Positions 27,372 to 36,031 of a stretch of DNA of 64,000 nt are shown piece after piece. This DNA comes from Sphingobacteriales bacterium (GTDB taxonomy: Bacteria; Bacteroidota; Bacteroidia; Chitinophagales; JADIYW01): contig JADJYT010000012.1 in assembly GCA_016719635.1 (NCBI GenBank), forward strand, positions 1 through 64,000. Direction: 5' to 3'. A program made the translations under genes and the position numbers. Position 1 is the first letter of the stretch; each line of letters opens with the position of its first letter. The notes beneath the pieces are model-generated. The model was not told the origin of the DNA. It saw only the letters and a program-made list of their open reading frames with translations, and ran no database searches.

Positions 27372-29473
27372 TAATTCAACACTAATTGTATGTAACTTCC
27401 TTTTATCACAGCGGTATTCGCCGGAACAGACTGTCCGATTACCTTGCCTTTTCCAACAAAACCCACCTTTAAACCTAAATTCTCCAATATAGAAACGGCA
27501 TCATCCAGCAACATTCCTTTTACATTCGGGACCTTATTATTGGATAGCTGAATTTTTGAAACGAAAAATTGCTTATTGGTATCCCTTTTCAATTTTGCAT
27601 ATTCCCAGTTCTGTTTGAAATCGTAGCTGATATTGAATTTTTTATTCAATTCCTTAATGGCATTCGTCGTACCCGCAACAGCCGGCAATTTCTTCTCCAA
27701 CAAAGATGAATCCTTGTTAATGGCCTTATTCGATCTGATATTCGAGGTAATAATCTTATCAGCCATTATCTTGAATATGGGCGCAGACACCACACCACCT
27801 GTAGTTCCGGGGCCTTCCGCACCTCCTATCACCACGACACAGGAATACAATGGCTTATCTGCCGGGAAGAAACCGACGAATGTAGAAAGGTTCTTCTCTG
27901 AATACCCGCTATGATCTGTACTCATTTTTGCTGTGCCTGTTTTACCGGCAATACGGTAATAAGGCGATTTGATTTTTCTGGCCGTGCCATTTTCATCTTC
28001 GACCACACGAAGCAGGATTTCTTTTGCAAACTCAGCAGCTTTAGGACTGCAGATTTTATGTTGGGTGCTTTGCGGTTTATATTCACGTACCTGTTTCCCG
28101 TTATCCAACACACTTTGTATCAGATATGGTTTCATACGCGTTCCGTTATTGGCAATGGCATTGTAAAATGTAAGCAACTGAAGCGGGGTAAACTTGACTT
28201 CATATCCGTGTGCTATCCACGGTAACGAGATGGCACTCCATTTGTCAGGTTTTAGAACCAATGGCGAAACCTCTCCTTTTAAATCTATTTGTGTTTTAGA
28301 CGTCAGTCCAAATTGTTCCAGTTTATCGTAGAATTTCTGTTTGTCTCTGCCGTAAAACTGGACAATCCATTTTGCAATAGCCACATTGGATGAGATGGCA
28401 AGTGCCTTGCCCGGTGTCAAAAACGCATATTGGGTATTATGTCCGTCATCCGTCAGTACCACATTGCCGAATTTAGCAGACGCGTGATTCGAATTAATGG
28501 AATCTGCCATTGTAAGGTTTCCATCATCAAACAACGCGAGATAGGCGGCCGTTTTAAAGACAGAACCCGGTTCATATCGGAGTGCAAGCGCATAATTATA
28601 ATTCTCCGAGAACCCTTCGCTGTTTTTGTTTTTTCCCAGGTTTGCCATTGCCCTGATAGCTCCCGTCTTAACTTCCATCAATATGGCACAACCATATTCC
28701 GCCTGATATTGAGTAACCGCCTGCAACAAAGTTGTTTCCGTAATATCCTGCAGACCTAAATCCAGCGTGGATATTATATCATACCCGTTCTTAGGTTCAA
28801 TCTGCCCGTTCCTGTTGATAGGAATCCATTCGCCTCCGGCGATTTTCTGTTTCAGGATTTTTCCTTTGGCGCCGCTCAGTAATGAATCAGCGGCTTCTTC
28901 AAGCCCTATATCCTTAGCATTATCCCTGATCAATCCGATAGTTCGCTGTGCCAGGTAATCATAAGGGTTTGTGCGTTCCTGCCGGGTTTCAACAATCAAT
29001 CCCCCTTTAAATTTTCCTTCCCTGAACAACGGCCATCGTTTGATTTCTTTTAATAAGCTGTAGTCAGCTTTGCTGCATAATAAGAAGTAACGTTTTTTAT
29101 TTTTTCTGGCATTAATTAACTGCCGTTTGTATCCGGTTATTGTATTTTGATTGAACTTACTCCACATATAATAGGCGAGCGAATCCACATTCTCCTGAAA
29201 GATGTCATCGCTCATTGCCTTGGAGGCAAAATCCACGTGCAATTCAAAGAACGGAACAGAAGTCGCCAGCAACTTGTCGTCCGAAGAGTAGATATTGCCA
29301 CGTTCTGCCGGAATTTCAAAATAGTCTGTCGTCAAACTGTCTGCCAGAGATTTCCAGTGACCGTTTTTATAGGTCTGTATCTGATATACCTTTCCCAATA
29401 CTATAATGCCAAATACCGTACAGAACCCGCCTATCAGGTAGATTCGAATCAGTATATTGGATTTAATATTCAT
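27371..29473 (-). CDS. ftsI: Septal penicillin-binding protein (transpeptidase) with PASTA domain
   Basis: Class B PBP of 700 residues that cross-links septal peptidoglycan with FtsW. One N-terminal membrane helix (about 8-28) precedes the dimerisation domain (IPAERGNIYSSD). The transpeptidase domain has EPGSVFK (Ser304, Lys307), SSN at 361-363 and KTGTAK at 511-516. A single C-terminal PASTA domain (VPNVKGMLLDDAVSILENLG to the end) is common in Bacteroidota FtsI and binds wall fragments or stabilises the fold. It follows ftsL in the operon. Confidence 0.96.
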   Translation of the reverse strand: MNIKSNILIRIYLIGGFCTVFGIIVLGKVYQIQTYKNGHWKSLADSLTTDYFEIPAERGNIYSSDDKLLATSVPFFELHVDFASKAMSDDIFQENVDSLAYYMWSKFNQNTITGYKRQLINARKNKKRYFLLCSKADYSLLKEIKRWPLFREGKFKGGLIVETRQERTNPYDYLAQRTIGLIRDNAKDIGLEEAADSLLSGAKGKILKQKIAGGEWIPINRNGQIEPKNGYDIISTLDLGLQDITETTLLQAVTQYQAEYGCAILMEVKTGAIRAMANLGKNKNSEGFSENYNYALALRYEPGSVFKTAAYLALFDDGNLTMADSINSNHASAKFGNVVLTDDGHNTQYAFLTPGKALAISSNVAIAKWIVQFYGRDKQKFYDKLEQFGLTSKTQIDLKGEVSPLVLKPDKWSAISLPWIAHGYEVKFTPLQLLTFYNAIANNGTRMKPYLIQSVLDNGKQVREYKPQSTQHKICSPKAAEFAKEILLRVVEDENGTARKIKSPYYRIAGKTGTAKMSTDHSGYSEKNLSTFVGFFPADKPLYSCVVVIGGAEGPGTTGGVVSAPIFKIMADKIITSNIRSNKAINKDSSLLEKKLPAVAGTTNAIKELNKKFNISYDFKQNWEYAKLKRDTNKQFFVSKIQLSNNKVPNVKGMLLDDAVSILENLGLKVGFVGKGKVIGQSVPANTAVIKGSYIQLVLN

Positions 29474-29507
29474 TGGTTTATTTATCGTTTGCCGTTTGCT
29501 AATCCAT

Positions 29508-29900
29508 TCATTCTTCCATTAACAGTCCTTGCTTCACTTCTATTTTCTTCGGTGGTTCCTGGAGGGGTTTTAATCCGTAAGGTTCCAACACTCTTTGCAG
29601 TTCCGATTGTTTGCTTTTCAGGTTCAGTTCTGTTTTAACACCTATATATTCCCACCTCAGTTCTTTTATATCATTTTGCTTTTTAGCGATATTCCGATTC
29701 AGGCGAACTGCCAGATGCGTATTAAATATTTCCAGAACACCAATAAAGACTATAGCCGCCACGAACAGATAATTATGCATCACCTGGGCGTAAGAAATAA
29801 AATCATTCACACCAAACACCCGTAACACAGACTCGACCATCCGTTGTATACGATTTTCAGGCACAGCAGCCACTTCGTTATATATCTCTTCTTCCGGCAT
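29508..29900 (-). CDS. ftsL: FtsL-like cell division protein
   Basis: A 130-residue bitopic protein between rsmH and ftsI, the canonical ftsL position. A charged N-terminus and one transmembrane helix (AQVMHNYLFVAAIVFIGVLEIF) are followed by a coiled coil (RNIAKKQNDIKELRWEYIGVKTELNLKSKQ) and a short tail ending PLQEPPKKIEVKQG. Size, topology and context fit FtsL, which with FtsB and FtsQ activates FtsWI; primary sequence is too divergent to prove it. Its start shares one base with the rsmH stop. Confidence 0.8.
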   Translation of the reverse strand: MPEEEIYNEVAAVPENRIQRMVESVLRVFGVNDFISYAQVMHNYLFVAAIVFIGVLEIFNTHLAVRLNRNIAKKQNDIKELRWEYIGVKTELNLKSKQSELQRVLEPYGLKPLQEPPKKIEVKQGLLMEE

Positions 29901-30796
29901 CAGTTTGTTTTCTCAGCTATTCTCAACTTAGCACTCCTCGCCCTGGGATTAGCCTTCAATTCTTCCGCTCCCGCCTCTATCGGTTTTCGGGTAATCACCT
30001 TCAGATGATGCTCGAATCTTCCAAAAACATCTTTCTCCGGTTCGCCTTCAAAGACGCCATTCTTCATAAAATTTTTCGTCAATCTGTCTTCCAGGGAATG
30101 GTAGCTCATAATGACCAGCCTTCCGCCGGTTTCCAATACTTCTTCACTTTGTTTCAAAAAATCTTTAATGGCATTCAATTCATCATTCACTTCAATTCGG
30201 ATGGCCTGAAAGACCTGTGAAAAATATTTCACTTCTATCCCTTTGGAAACTATTTTGCAGATTTCCACTAAATCTTTTGTGGTCTCTATCGGCTGAATGG
30301 CACGTTGTTCCACAATTCTATTCGCCAGCGTTCTGGCGTTGATCACTTCCCCGTAAAAACCAAGAATATGCTGAAGCTGCTCAGCCGTATACGAATTCAC
30401 CACATCTTTAGCAGTTATCCCTTCTTTCCGGTTCATGCGCATATCCAGCATGGCATCGAAACGGGTGGCGAAACCTCTGGTGGGTTCGTCTATCTGATGA
30501 GATGAAATCCCAAAGTCTGCCAAGATGCCGTTTACCCGAATTATGCCGTGCAATTTTAAAAATCGTTTTAGGTGTCTGTAATTTGCCTGTATCAATACGA
30601 ACCGCCTGTCATCCGGCACATTCTGTCTGGCATCCTCATCCACGTCAAATGCAAACAGTTTTCCCTTCTCACTCAGTTGTTCGAGTATTTTCCTGCTGTG
30701 CCCGCCGCCTCCAAAAGTGACATCTACATATATTCCGTCCGGATGAATGTCCAACCCTTCTATACACTCTCTGAGCATTACTGGAATATGATACAT
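29900..30796 (-). CDS. rsmH: 16S rRNA (cytosine1402-N4)-methyltransferase
   Basis: SAM-dependent methyltransferase (formerly MraW), 298 residues, modifying C1402 in the decoding centre. It begins MYHIPVMLRECIEGL; the SAM site has VDVTFGGGGHSRKIL; LADFGISSHQIDEPTRGFATR and MRMNRKEGITAKDVVN are family signatures, and IMSYHSLEDRLTKNFMKNG lies near the C-terminus. It is second in the dcw operon, 28 nt after mraZ. Confidence 0.97.
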   Translation of the reverse strand: MYHIPVMLRECIEGLDIHPDGIYVDVTFGGGGHSRKILEQLSEKGKLFAFDVDEDARQNVPDDRRFVLIQANYRHLKRFLKLHGIIRVNGILADFGISSHQIDEPTRGFATRFDAMLDMRMNRKEGITAKDVVNSYTAEQLQHILGFYGEVINARTLANRIVEQRAIQPIETTKDLVEICKIVSKGIEVKYFSQVFQAIRIEVNDELNAIKDFLKQSEEVLETGGRLVIMSYHSLEDRLTKNFMKNGVFEGEPEKDVFGRFEHHLKVITRKPIEAGAEELKANPRARSAKLRIAEKTN

Positions 30797-30824
30797 GCAC
30801 TTTTTTATGTTATCTGTTCAAGAA

Positions 30825-31280
30825 CTATTTACCGGAGTTTAATTTTGCCCACACCTCATCTGCCATATCCGCAAAATTCTCCGGCTCTTTGATGGTAGCG
30901 TGATAGGTCTTACTATCCCAAATCTCAATCACATCGTGGAAGGCGGTGATAACCACTTCATCCGTGATGCCCACATTGTCCGTAAGACGCTTGGATAATA
31001 ATATTCTGTCGTTGCCGTCCATCTCCACCTGGGTCGCCAATTGATAGAAAGAGCGCAGAAAGTCACGTTCAGCCGTTCTGAAATAGCTGAACTTGCCCAT
31101 TTCCTGTGTTACACTGTCCCATTGTGTTTTGGGAAACAAGCGCAAACATTTACCCATGCCTTTGTTCAAAACAAAATGTGTACGCGTATCCTCCGGAATC
31201 TGCTGTAAAAGATTGGTCGGCAAACGCAACCTGCCTTTGCTGTCCACTTTTACTTCATAATGTCCGGTTAATCCTATCAT
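30825..31280 (-). CDS. mraZ: Transcriptional regulator MraZ
   Basis: AbrB-like double-repeat DNA-binding protein that represses the dcw operon, 151 residues from the chosen start. It begins MIGLTGHYEVKVDSKGRLRLP, the first DSKGR-type SpoVT/AbrB repeat; the second repeat has EMDGNDRILLSKRL. The frame is open to an ATG at 31367, but I reject the 29-residue extension. It would place coding sequence over a clear -7 box (31305-31312) and the three-repeat MraZ operator (31331-31357), and the extra hydrophobic residues only mimic a signal peptide. Confidence 0.95.
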   Translation of the reverse strand: MIGLTGHYEVKVDSKGRLRLPTNLLQQIPEDTRTHFVLNKGMGKCLRLFPKTQWDSVTQEMGKFSYFRTAERDFLRSFYQLATQVEMDGNDRILLSKRLTDNVGITDEVVITAFHDVIEIWDSKTYHATIKEPENFADMADEVWAKLNSGK

Positions 31281-31304
31281 TTGCGATTTTGCTGATTTGA
31301 TGAA

Positions 31305-31312
31305 CAAAAATA
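31305..31312 (-). promoter_or_regulatory. -7 promoter box of the dcw operon
   Basis: The minus strand reads TATTTTTG, an exact TAnnTTTG match, 25 nt upstream of the mraZ ATG. A possible TTTG -33 element exists but at only 14 nt spacing, so the upstream element is uncertain; MraZ operator repeats occupy that region. Confidence 0.55.
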
Positions 31313-31330
31313 AAATAAAAGTCACACAAA

Positions 31331-31357
31331 TTCCCACTTTACTCCACTTTTTACCAT
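31331..31357 (-). promoter_or_regulatory. MraZ operator: three TGG repeats 10 bp apart
   Basis: On the minus strand the sequence reads TGGTA, AAAGTGGAG, then AAAGTGGGA with each TGG exactly 10 nt after the last (plus-strand TCCCA, TCCA and TACCA at 31332-31355). MraZ in E. coli binds TGGGN repeats spaced by 5 nt (10-nt period), and in Mycoplasma AAAGTGG-type repeats. The site is 51-77 nt upstream of the mraZ start and just upstream of the -7 box, so autoregulation of the dcw operon is likely. Confidence 0.75.
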
Positions 31358-31539
31358 TGATAATCATGTTAATAAGTCAAAAAATGTGCATATCTCAAAT
31401 TTAGATGTGGATTGAATGTGGAAATGTTATGAAAAGTGTAATTAGAATAAGGGTTGGGAATGCACATTAGGTTATGCACCATGTGGAAATAAATTCAATA
31501 AAAATAGCGGGTTCGGTATCGTTTAACCCATCAATTCAA

Positions 31540-31547
31540 TAAATTTG
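31540..31547 (+). promoter_or_regulatory. -7 promoter box of the thioredoxin/ApbE cassette
   Basis: TAAATTTG matches TAnnTTTG exactly, 27 nt before the ATG at 31575. No TTG at standard spacing. The rest of the 31368-31539 divergent intergenic region holds no gene; ATGTGG occurs three times there without regular spacing. Confidence 0.45.
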
Positions 31548-31574
31548 ATTGAATTTTGATGCATATTTGAAAGA

Positions 31575-32021
31575 ATGAAGCTGAAAATTAAACACTACAT
31601 CCTGCCATTGTTGATTTTTCTTTTCGAAATTTCGCCCGCTCAACCTTATATTGACAAAGACAGTATTTTCCAAAAATCAATAATTGAAAACAAAACTGTC
31701 TTAATTGTTTTTTCAGGCTCTGACTGGTGTAAAAATTGTATACAGTTTGAAAAAGGAATTATGAAGGACTCTTCCTTTCAACATTTTGTCCGGGAAAATT
31801 TATTGCTTTTAAAGGCCGACTTCCCGCAAAAGAAAAAATTGCCGGAAAAACTGATCCGACAAAATGAATTATTAGCGGAACGATACAACCCCAACGGTAT
31901 TTTTCCCCTGTTTATTTTAGTCAGCCCCAATCAAAGAACGGCAACGATTAGTTTTCAGCATGAAACTGCCGCCGGTTTTACAGATAAACTGAAAGCTGCA
32001 ATGGAATCCATTCTGCCATGA
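31575..32021 (+). CDS. Exported thioredoxin-fold protein
   Basis: A 148-residue protein with signal peptide (HYILPLLIFLFEISPAQP) and a thioredoxin-like domain. FSGSDWCKNCIQFEKGIM holds the CxxC redox pair; the cis-proline region is NGIFPLFILVSP. It is probably a periplasmic disulfide reductase. It is the first gene of a four-gene cassette; its stop (TGA) overlaps the ApbE start (ATGA). Maintaining cysteines of the downstream Cys-rich DUF4266 protein is an attractive but untested role. Confidence 0.82.
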   Translation: MKLKIKHYILPLLIFLFEISPAQPYIDKDSIFQKSIIENKTVLIVFSGSDWCKNCIQFEKGIMKDSSFQHFVRENLLLLKADFPQKKKLPEKLIRQNELLAERYNPNGIFPLFILVSPNQRTATISFQHETAAGFTDKLKAAMESILP

Positions 32022-32950
32022 TGATTGAACAAAAGGTTACAACAAAATTGATGGGATCTGTTTTTGAGCTTATTGTAACGGCTGACACAAAAACTGCTGC
32101 TCAGGGATTTATAGAAGAGGGGATTCAGGAAATAAAACGCATTGAATCTTTGTTAACCGAATTTGCAGCAACTTCCATCACTGCCTTGATTAATCAGAAT
32201 GCCGGCATCAGTCCAGTTGAGGTACCGGAGGAGGTATATCAATTATTAAAACGCATTCAACATTTGTCAAAGATCACTCAGGGTTCTTTTGACATTACGG
32301 TTGGCCCGTTAAAGAAACTGTATAATTTCAAACAGCAGGATTTTACATTTCCGGATAAGAAGAAAATCCGGGATACCTTAAAAATGGTAGGGTATGAATT
32401 TCTGCAATTGCTGGAAAACAATAAAGTTTATTTATCCCAAAAGGGAATGCAGATCAGTTTTGCAGCCATAGGTAAAGGATATGCCGCTGACTGTGTCAGG
32501 AAATTATGGAAAGAAAAAAATGCGGAAGGCGGTGTCATCAATGCAAGCGGAGATTTGACGGTTTTTGGAAAAAGGGCAAACGGAGATTTATGGAAGATTG
32601 GCATCTCACACCCTGATGACAGGAATCAGATGGTCTTTTCCATTCCCATGCAGCACGGCGCAACAGCGACATCCGGTGACTATGAGCAGTATTTCACGAA
32701 GAATGACATCCGCTATTCCCACACCATACATCCGAAAACGGGACTGCCGCTCACAGGCATCAAAAGCGTCAGCATCATCCACTCCAGTGCAGAATTATGT
32801 GATGCACTGGCAACGGCAGTATATGTGATGGGCGCAGATGCCGGTATCCATTTTATCAATCAATTACCGGACACACATGCTATCGTCATTAATTCTGAAA
32901 ATTGTGTATTTTTATCCAAGCATATAAACATAGAGCATGGCACTCTTTAA
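32018..32950 (+). CDS. apbE: FAD:protein FMN transferase (ApbE family)
   Basis: Transfers FMN from FAD to a Thr/Ser of a target protein, 310 residues. Visible: SLLTEFAATSITALINQNAG, ITQGSFDITVGPLKKLYNF, AAIGKGYAADCVRK, GGVINASGDLTVFGKR and the metal-site TIHPKTGLPLTGI with DALATAVYVMG. Unlike many Bacteroidota ApbE proteins it lacks an obvious signal peptide or lipobox, suggesting a cytoplasmic enzyme, or a start further upstream in another frame. No canonical flavinylation target motif (DxxTGAS type) is seen in its neighbours. It overlaps both flanking genes. Confidence 0.92.
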   Translation: MMIEQKVTTKLMGSVFELIVTADTKTAAQGFIEEGIQEIKRIESLLTEFAATSITALINQNAGISPVEVPEEVYQLLKRIQHLSKITQGSFDITVGPLKKLYNFKQQDFTFPDKKKIRDTLKMVGYEFLQLLENNKVYLSQKGMQISFAAIGKGYAADCVRKLWKEKNAEGGVINASGDLTVFGKRANGDLWKIGISHPDDRNQMVFSIPMQHGATATSGDYEQYFTKNDIRYSHTIHPKTGLPLTGIKSVSIIHSSAELCDALATAVYVMGADAGIHFINQLPDTHAIVINSENCVFLSKHINIEHGTL

Positions 32951-33155
32951 GATATCCCTTTTAGTATTGACGGTAAGTTCACTTACCTGCAGCTGCCATC
33001 CGGTAAAACCATATCAGCGGGTATATCTGAACGACCGGGAAATGCAGATAAGCAATGGTATTTCCGGGAAATTTGAAGAAAATGCCGAAGGCATAAGAGA
33101 AGGCGCAGCACCGGCGGGAGGCATATACACCAGCGGCGGGTGTGGCTGTAACTAA
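32937..33155 (+). CDS. DUF4266 small lipoprotein with GGCGCN end
   Basis: A 72-residue exported protein of the DUF4266 family. A hydrophobic signal with lipobox cysteine at residue 18 or 20 (SSLTCSCHP) is followed by YQRVYLNDREMQ and a C-terminus REGAAPAGGIYTSGGCGCN. The family hallmark is the glycine-rich, cysteine-containing end preceded by REGA. Function is unknown. It overlaps apbE by 14 nt and lies 5 nt before the DUF3570 gene. The recurring ApbE/DUF4266/DUF3570 association suggests a dedicated redox or metal partner for the outer-membrane protein. Confidence 0.82.
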   Translation: MALFKISLLVLTVSSLTCSCHPVKPYQRVYLNDREMQISNGISGKFEENAEGIREGAAPAGGIYTSGGCGCN

Positions 33156-33160
33156 TTACA

Positions 33161-34384
33161 ATGAAGAAGAAGTTTTTCATATTTGGCTTAATGGCCTTTT
33201 ACTATCCTTTGAAGGCACAGCTTCCTGACAGCAGTGCTTTTGAAAGAAAAAAAATATCCAGGACAGATATTGAATTCACCTTTTCTTATTATAATCAGGA
33301 TGGAAATAATTCGGCGGTAACAGGCGGAACAGGAACAGAAAAATTGTCCGTTTATGCGACAGGTCTGACCATCCGGCATCAGTTCAAGGAGTTCAATAAG
33401 CTTTCATTCTCTGCCGGAATTGATGTTATCAGTTCGGCATCGACTGACAAGATTGACCATATCCGTTCTTCTGCATCCATTAAAGACAACCATTTTCATC
33501 TGGATGCAGGATTCCAACGACGATTGAAGAATGTAAATCTGGTGATGGGAGGAGGAGCTGGTGTTGCCCTGGAATCGGATTATCTTTCTGCTCCCGTATC
33601 ATTCTCCATGCAATATACCGAACCATCCGAAATGCGATCCTATCAGATGGGTGTGTTCCTGTCTTTTGATGACTTGCGGTGGGGCAGGTTAAACCCTGAT
33701 TATATGCGCCCGGAAAGTCTCGTATATCCGGAAGAACTGAGGTATAAAGAATGGTATGATGTGTACAGAAGGGATTCTTACAATATCAAATTTGGCTTTA
33801 CACAAGTATTGTCAAGGAAAATGATTCTGGGCATTTTCCCGGAATTTGTCTATCAGAAAGGATTACTGGCTACGCCGTTTCACAGAGTCTATTTTTCTGA
33901 CAGCAGCCTGCGTGTAGAAAATCTGCCGAAACAAAGGTTCAAGTTTCCACTTTCTATAAAACTAAATGCATTTTTGGGCAAACGGTTTATCCTGAAGAGC
34001 CAGTATTCATTTTATGCGGACAATTTCGGAATCATTGCGAATGCCATCGAACTGCAAGGTGCCATAAAAATAGTACCGCAATTCACATTAAGTCCGTTTG
34101 TAAGAATTTATCATCAGTCAGGTTCAAAGTTTTTCAAACCCTATAAAGAACACCTGACCAGTGAAGTCTATTATACCTCCGATTACGACTTATCAGGCAT
34201 GAAGACGTACAAAGCAGGTATGGAATTAAAATTCTTGCCAATGGGGAAGAGACAGCATAGATTATCTTTTGAAAATATCCTTTTCAGGTATTCCTACTAT
34301 TACCGTTCGAACCATTTGCAGGCGCATACCGTTAATCTTACATTTACGTTTGCATCAGAATATGTAAGGAAAAAGAGAGAGTAA
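33161..34384 (+). CDS. DUF3570-family outer-membrane beta-barrel protein
   Basis: A 407-residue exported protein. Signal peptide (KKFFIFGLMAFYYPLKAQ) precedes alternating beta-strands throughout. Family features are the opening RTDIEFTFSYYNQDGNNSAV, FSAGIDVISSASTDKID in the first third, FFKPYKEHLTSEVYYTSDYD in the last third, and ENILFRYSYYYRSNHLQAH near the C-terminus. It is predicted to be a barrel in the outer membrane. It is last in the Trx/ApbE/DUF4266/DUF3570 cassette; the biochemical role is not known. Confidence 0.82.
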   Translation: MKKKFFIFGLMAFYYPLKAQLPDSSAFERKKISRTDIEFTFSYYNQDGNNSAVTGGTGTEKLSVYATGLTIRHQFKEFNKLSFSAGIDVISSASTDKIDHIRSSASIKDNHFHLDAGFQRRLKNVNLVMGGGAGVALESDYLSAPVSFSMQYTEPSEMRSYQMGVFLSFDDLRWGRLNPDYMRPESLVYPEELRYKEWYDVYRRDSYNIKFGFTQVLSRKMILGIFPEFVYQKGLLATPFHRVYFSDSSLRVENLPKQRFKFPLSIKLNAFLGKRFILKSQYSFYADNFGIIANAIELQGAIKIVPQFTLSPFVRIYHQSGSKFFKPYKEHLTSEVYYTSDYDLSGMKTYKAGMELKFLPMGKRQHRLSFENILFRYSYYYRSNHLQAHTVNLTFTFASEYVRKKRE

Positions 34385-34436
34385 TTACCTCTTTCAGTTA
34401 TATACAAAACCAATTAATTCTCATATTTTTGTTGAT

Positions 34437-35887
34437 ATGAAACATCATCCCATTGTTCTGCTTGTTCAAAAGATTGAATTACACCATACGAAAGAAATTC
34501 AGAAATATTTTGCTGTTTCTAAAAAAAAACGAACTGAAAAATTTTACAAACTTATTACTATTGCAAAAAACGACGGACAACTGGATAAAAGATTGTTATT
34601 TAAAAAATTGTTTACAAAAACCTATTCTGAAAAAAATGATTATTTGTGGCGAAATGAGATTCGGTTGTTAAAAGAAGATTTAGAAAGCTTCTTAATAAAA
34701 ACAGAACACGAATATCATTCTAAGAATAACAGTGCTTATAACGAATGGCTATTAGTACATGCTTTCAAAAAATTAGAATATGATGAAGGTATTGACGAGA
34801 AAACAGAATTGTTAATAAAACAAAAAGACAACTTCGCTTCCTACCAATATGTACTGGACGCCAGTTTTATACAACTGCACAACCTGCGTTATAAAATTAT
34901 TGATATCGATAAACGCAGAAAAAGTTATTCCGAATCTTTACAGAATTGTGAGGCAATATTGAAAGACCTGCTAGCTTCTTATTGCGCTCAAGTGAACTTA
35001 CATAAATCATACATCAACTGGATTGTTTACAATCATCAATTTGAAGGTCGTGAAACTCTTATTTCAGACACCTATGAATGCTTGTTGCCTAAAAACCCTA
35101 TCAGTAATTTTAATAATTACTTAGGCGCTTCACTCACAGATGCGGACGAGAAGAATTTGAATACACAGATAGAAAGTCTGGATGCTGCGTTGGAAAATAT
35201 TGAGCCTGTCTATAAAAACAATAAACTACTGCAAGAAAACAGAGTGGTTGCACTAATGGCAAAAGGAAGAGAATTTTCTGCGAACGGTTATTTTCGGGAA
35301 GCAGATGCTGTACTTAAAAGCATTAAACAAGATATCGATCATTTATATCATCATCACAGAACTATATTTTATGTAAACTATATTACCAATTTAGTAAAGA
35401 GCAAACTTTACAAGGATGTTATTTACATACTGGATCATGAATTTTCTACGGATAATATATTATACAAGAACATGCTTTTACAAAACAGGTTGCTATGCTA
35501 CATGTATTTGCGCGATACAAAAACCTTGCAAACTATATTTCTTATGATCTGGATGCTGCACCATTTCCACAAAACCACGTTTTAAAACTTATCAAATCAG
35601 TATATTTTTACCTAACGCAAGACTATGATACAGCGCTGTCAATTATTACAAGCGTAATACAAATGGTAGCAACGGATAAAATGTCTCATCATAAACCCAT
35701 TTCAATTCTATACAAAAAATTATATACAGCAAAACAAAAGAATGCTTTGCTGAAAAAGATGTCTTCAAAAGATATAAAATTGTTACAGAATGCAATTAAT
35801 GAATTTGAAGAAACTACACCAATTGAATTCAAATTAGTTTCTGTTTATTTATGGCTAAAACAAGAAATTGAACAAAATTTAGCTTAA
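34437..35887 (+). CDS. Uncharacterised helical protein, one frameshift as read
   Basis: Two frames together encode about 483 residues. The first runs to 35585; the second takes over near 35520 and ends at 35887. The switch falls in an A run at 35519-35523: one extra A gives DTKNLANYISYDLDAAPF and a continuous protein. The sequence is helical, lysine- and tyrosine-rich, with no signal peptide and TPR-like stretches (KGREFSANGYFREADAVLKS). I do not recognise the family. A TATTTTTG box ends 5 nt before the ATG at 34437, so translation may begin further in. Base composition is more AT-rich than the flanking genes. Confidence 0.6.
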
Positions 35888-36031
35888 AAATGAGATTAAA
35901 ACACACTATCAACCAATTGATTTATAATTAGTTAATAAACATACTTCACAAAACCTACTCACAAAATTAAAATACTTCATTTTGCTTCGCTTTTTGTATG
36001 ATGCAGTTTTACATCAACAAAAAATGAATTT

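Noticed and set aside
31281..31367. N-terminal extension of mraZ resembling a signal peptide
   Set aside because: It covers the -7 box and the three-repeat operator, and the conserved family start is MIGLTGHYEV at 31280.
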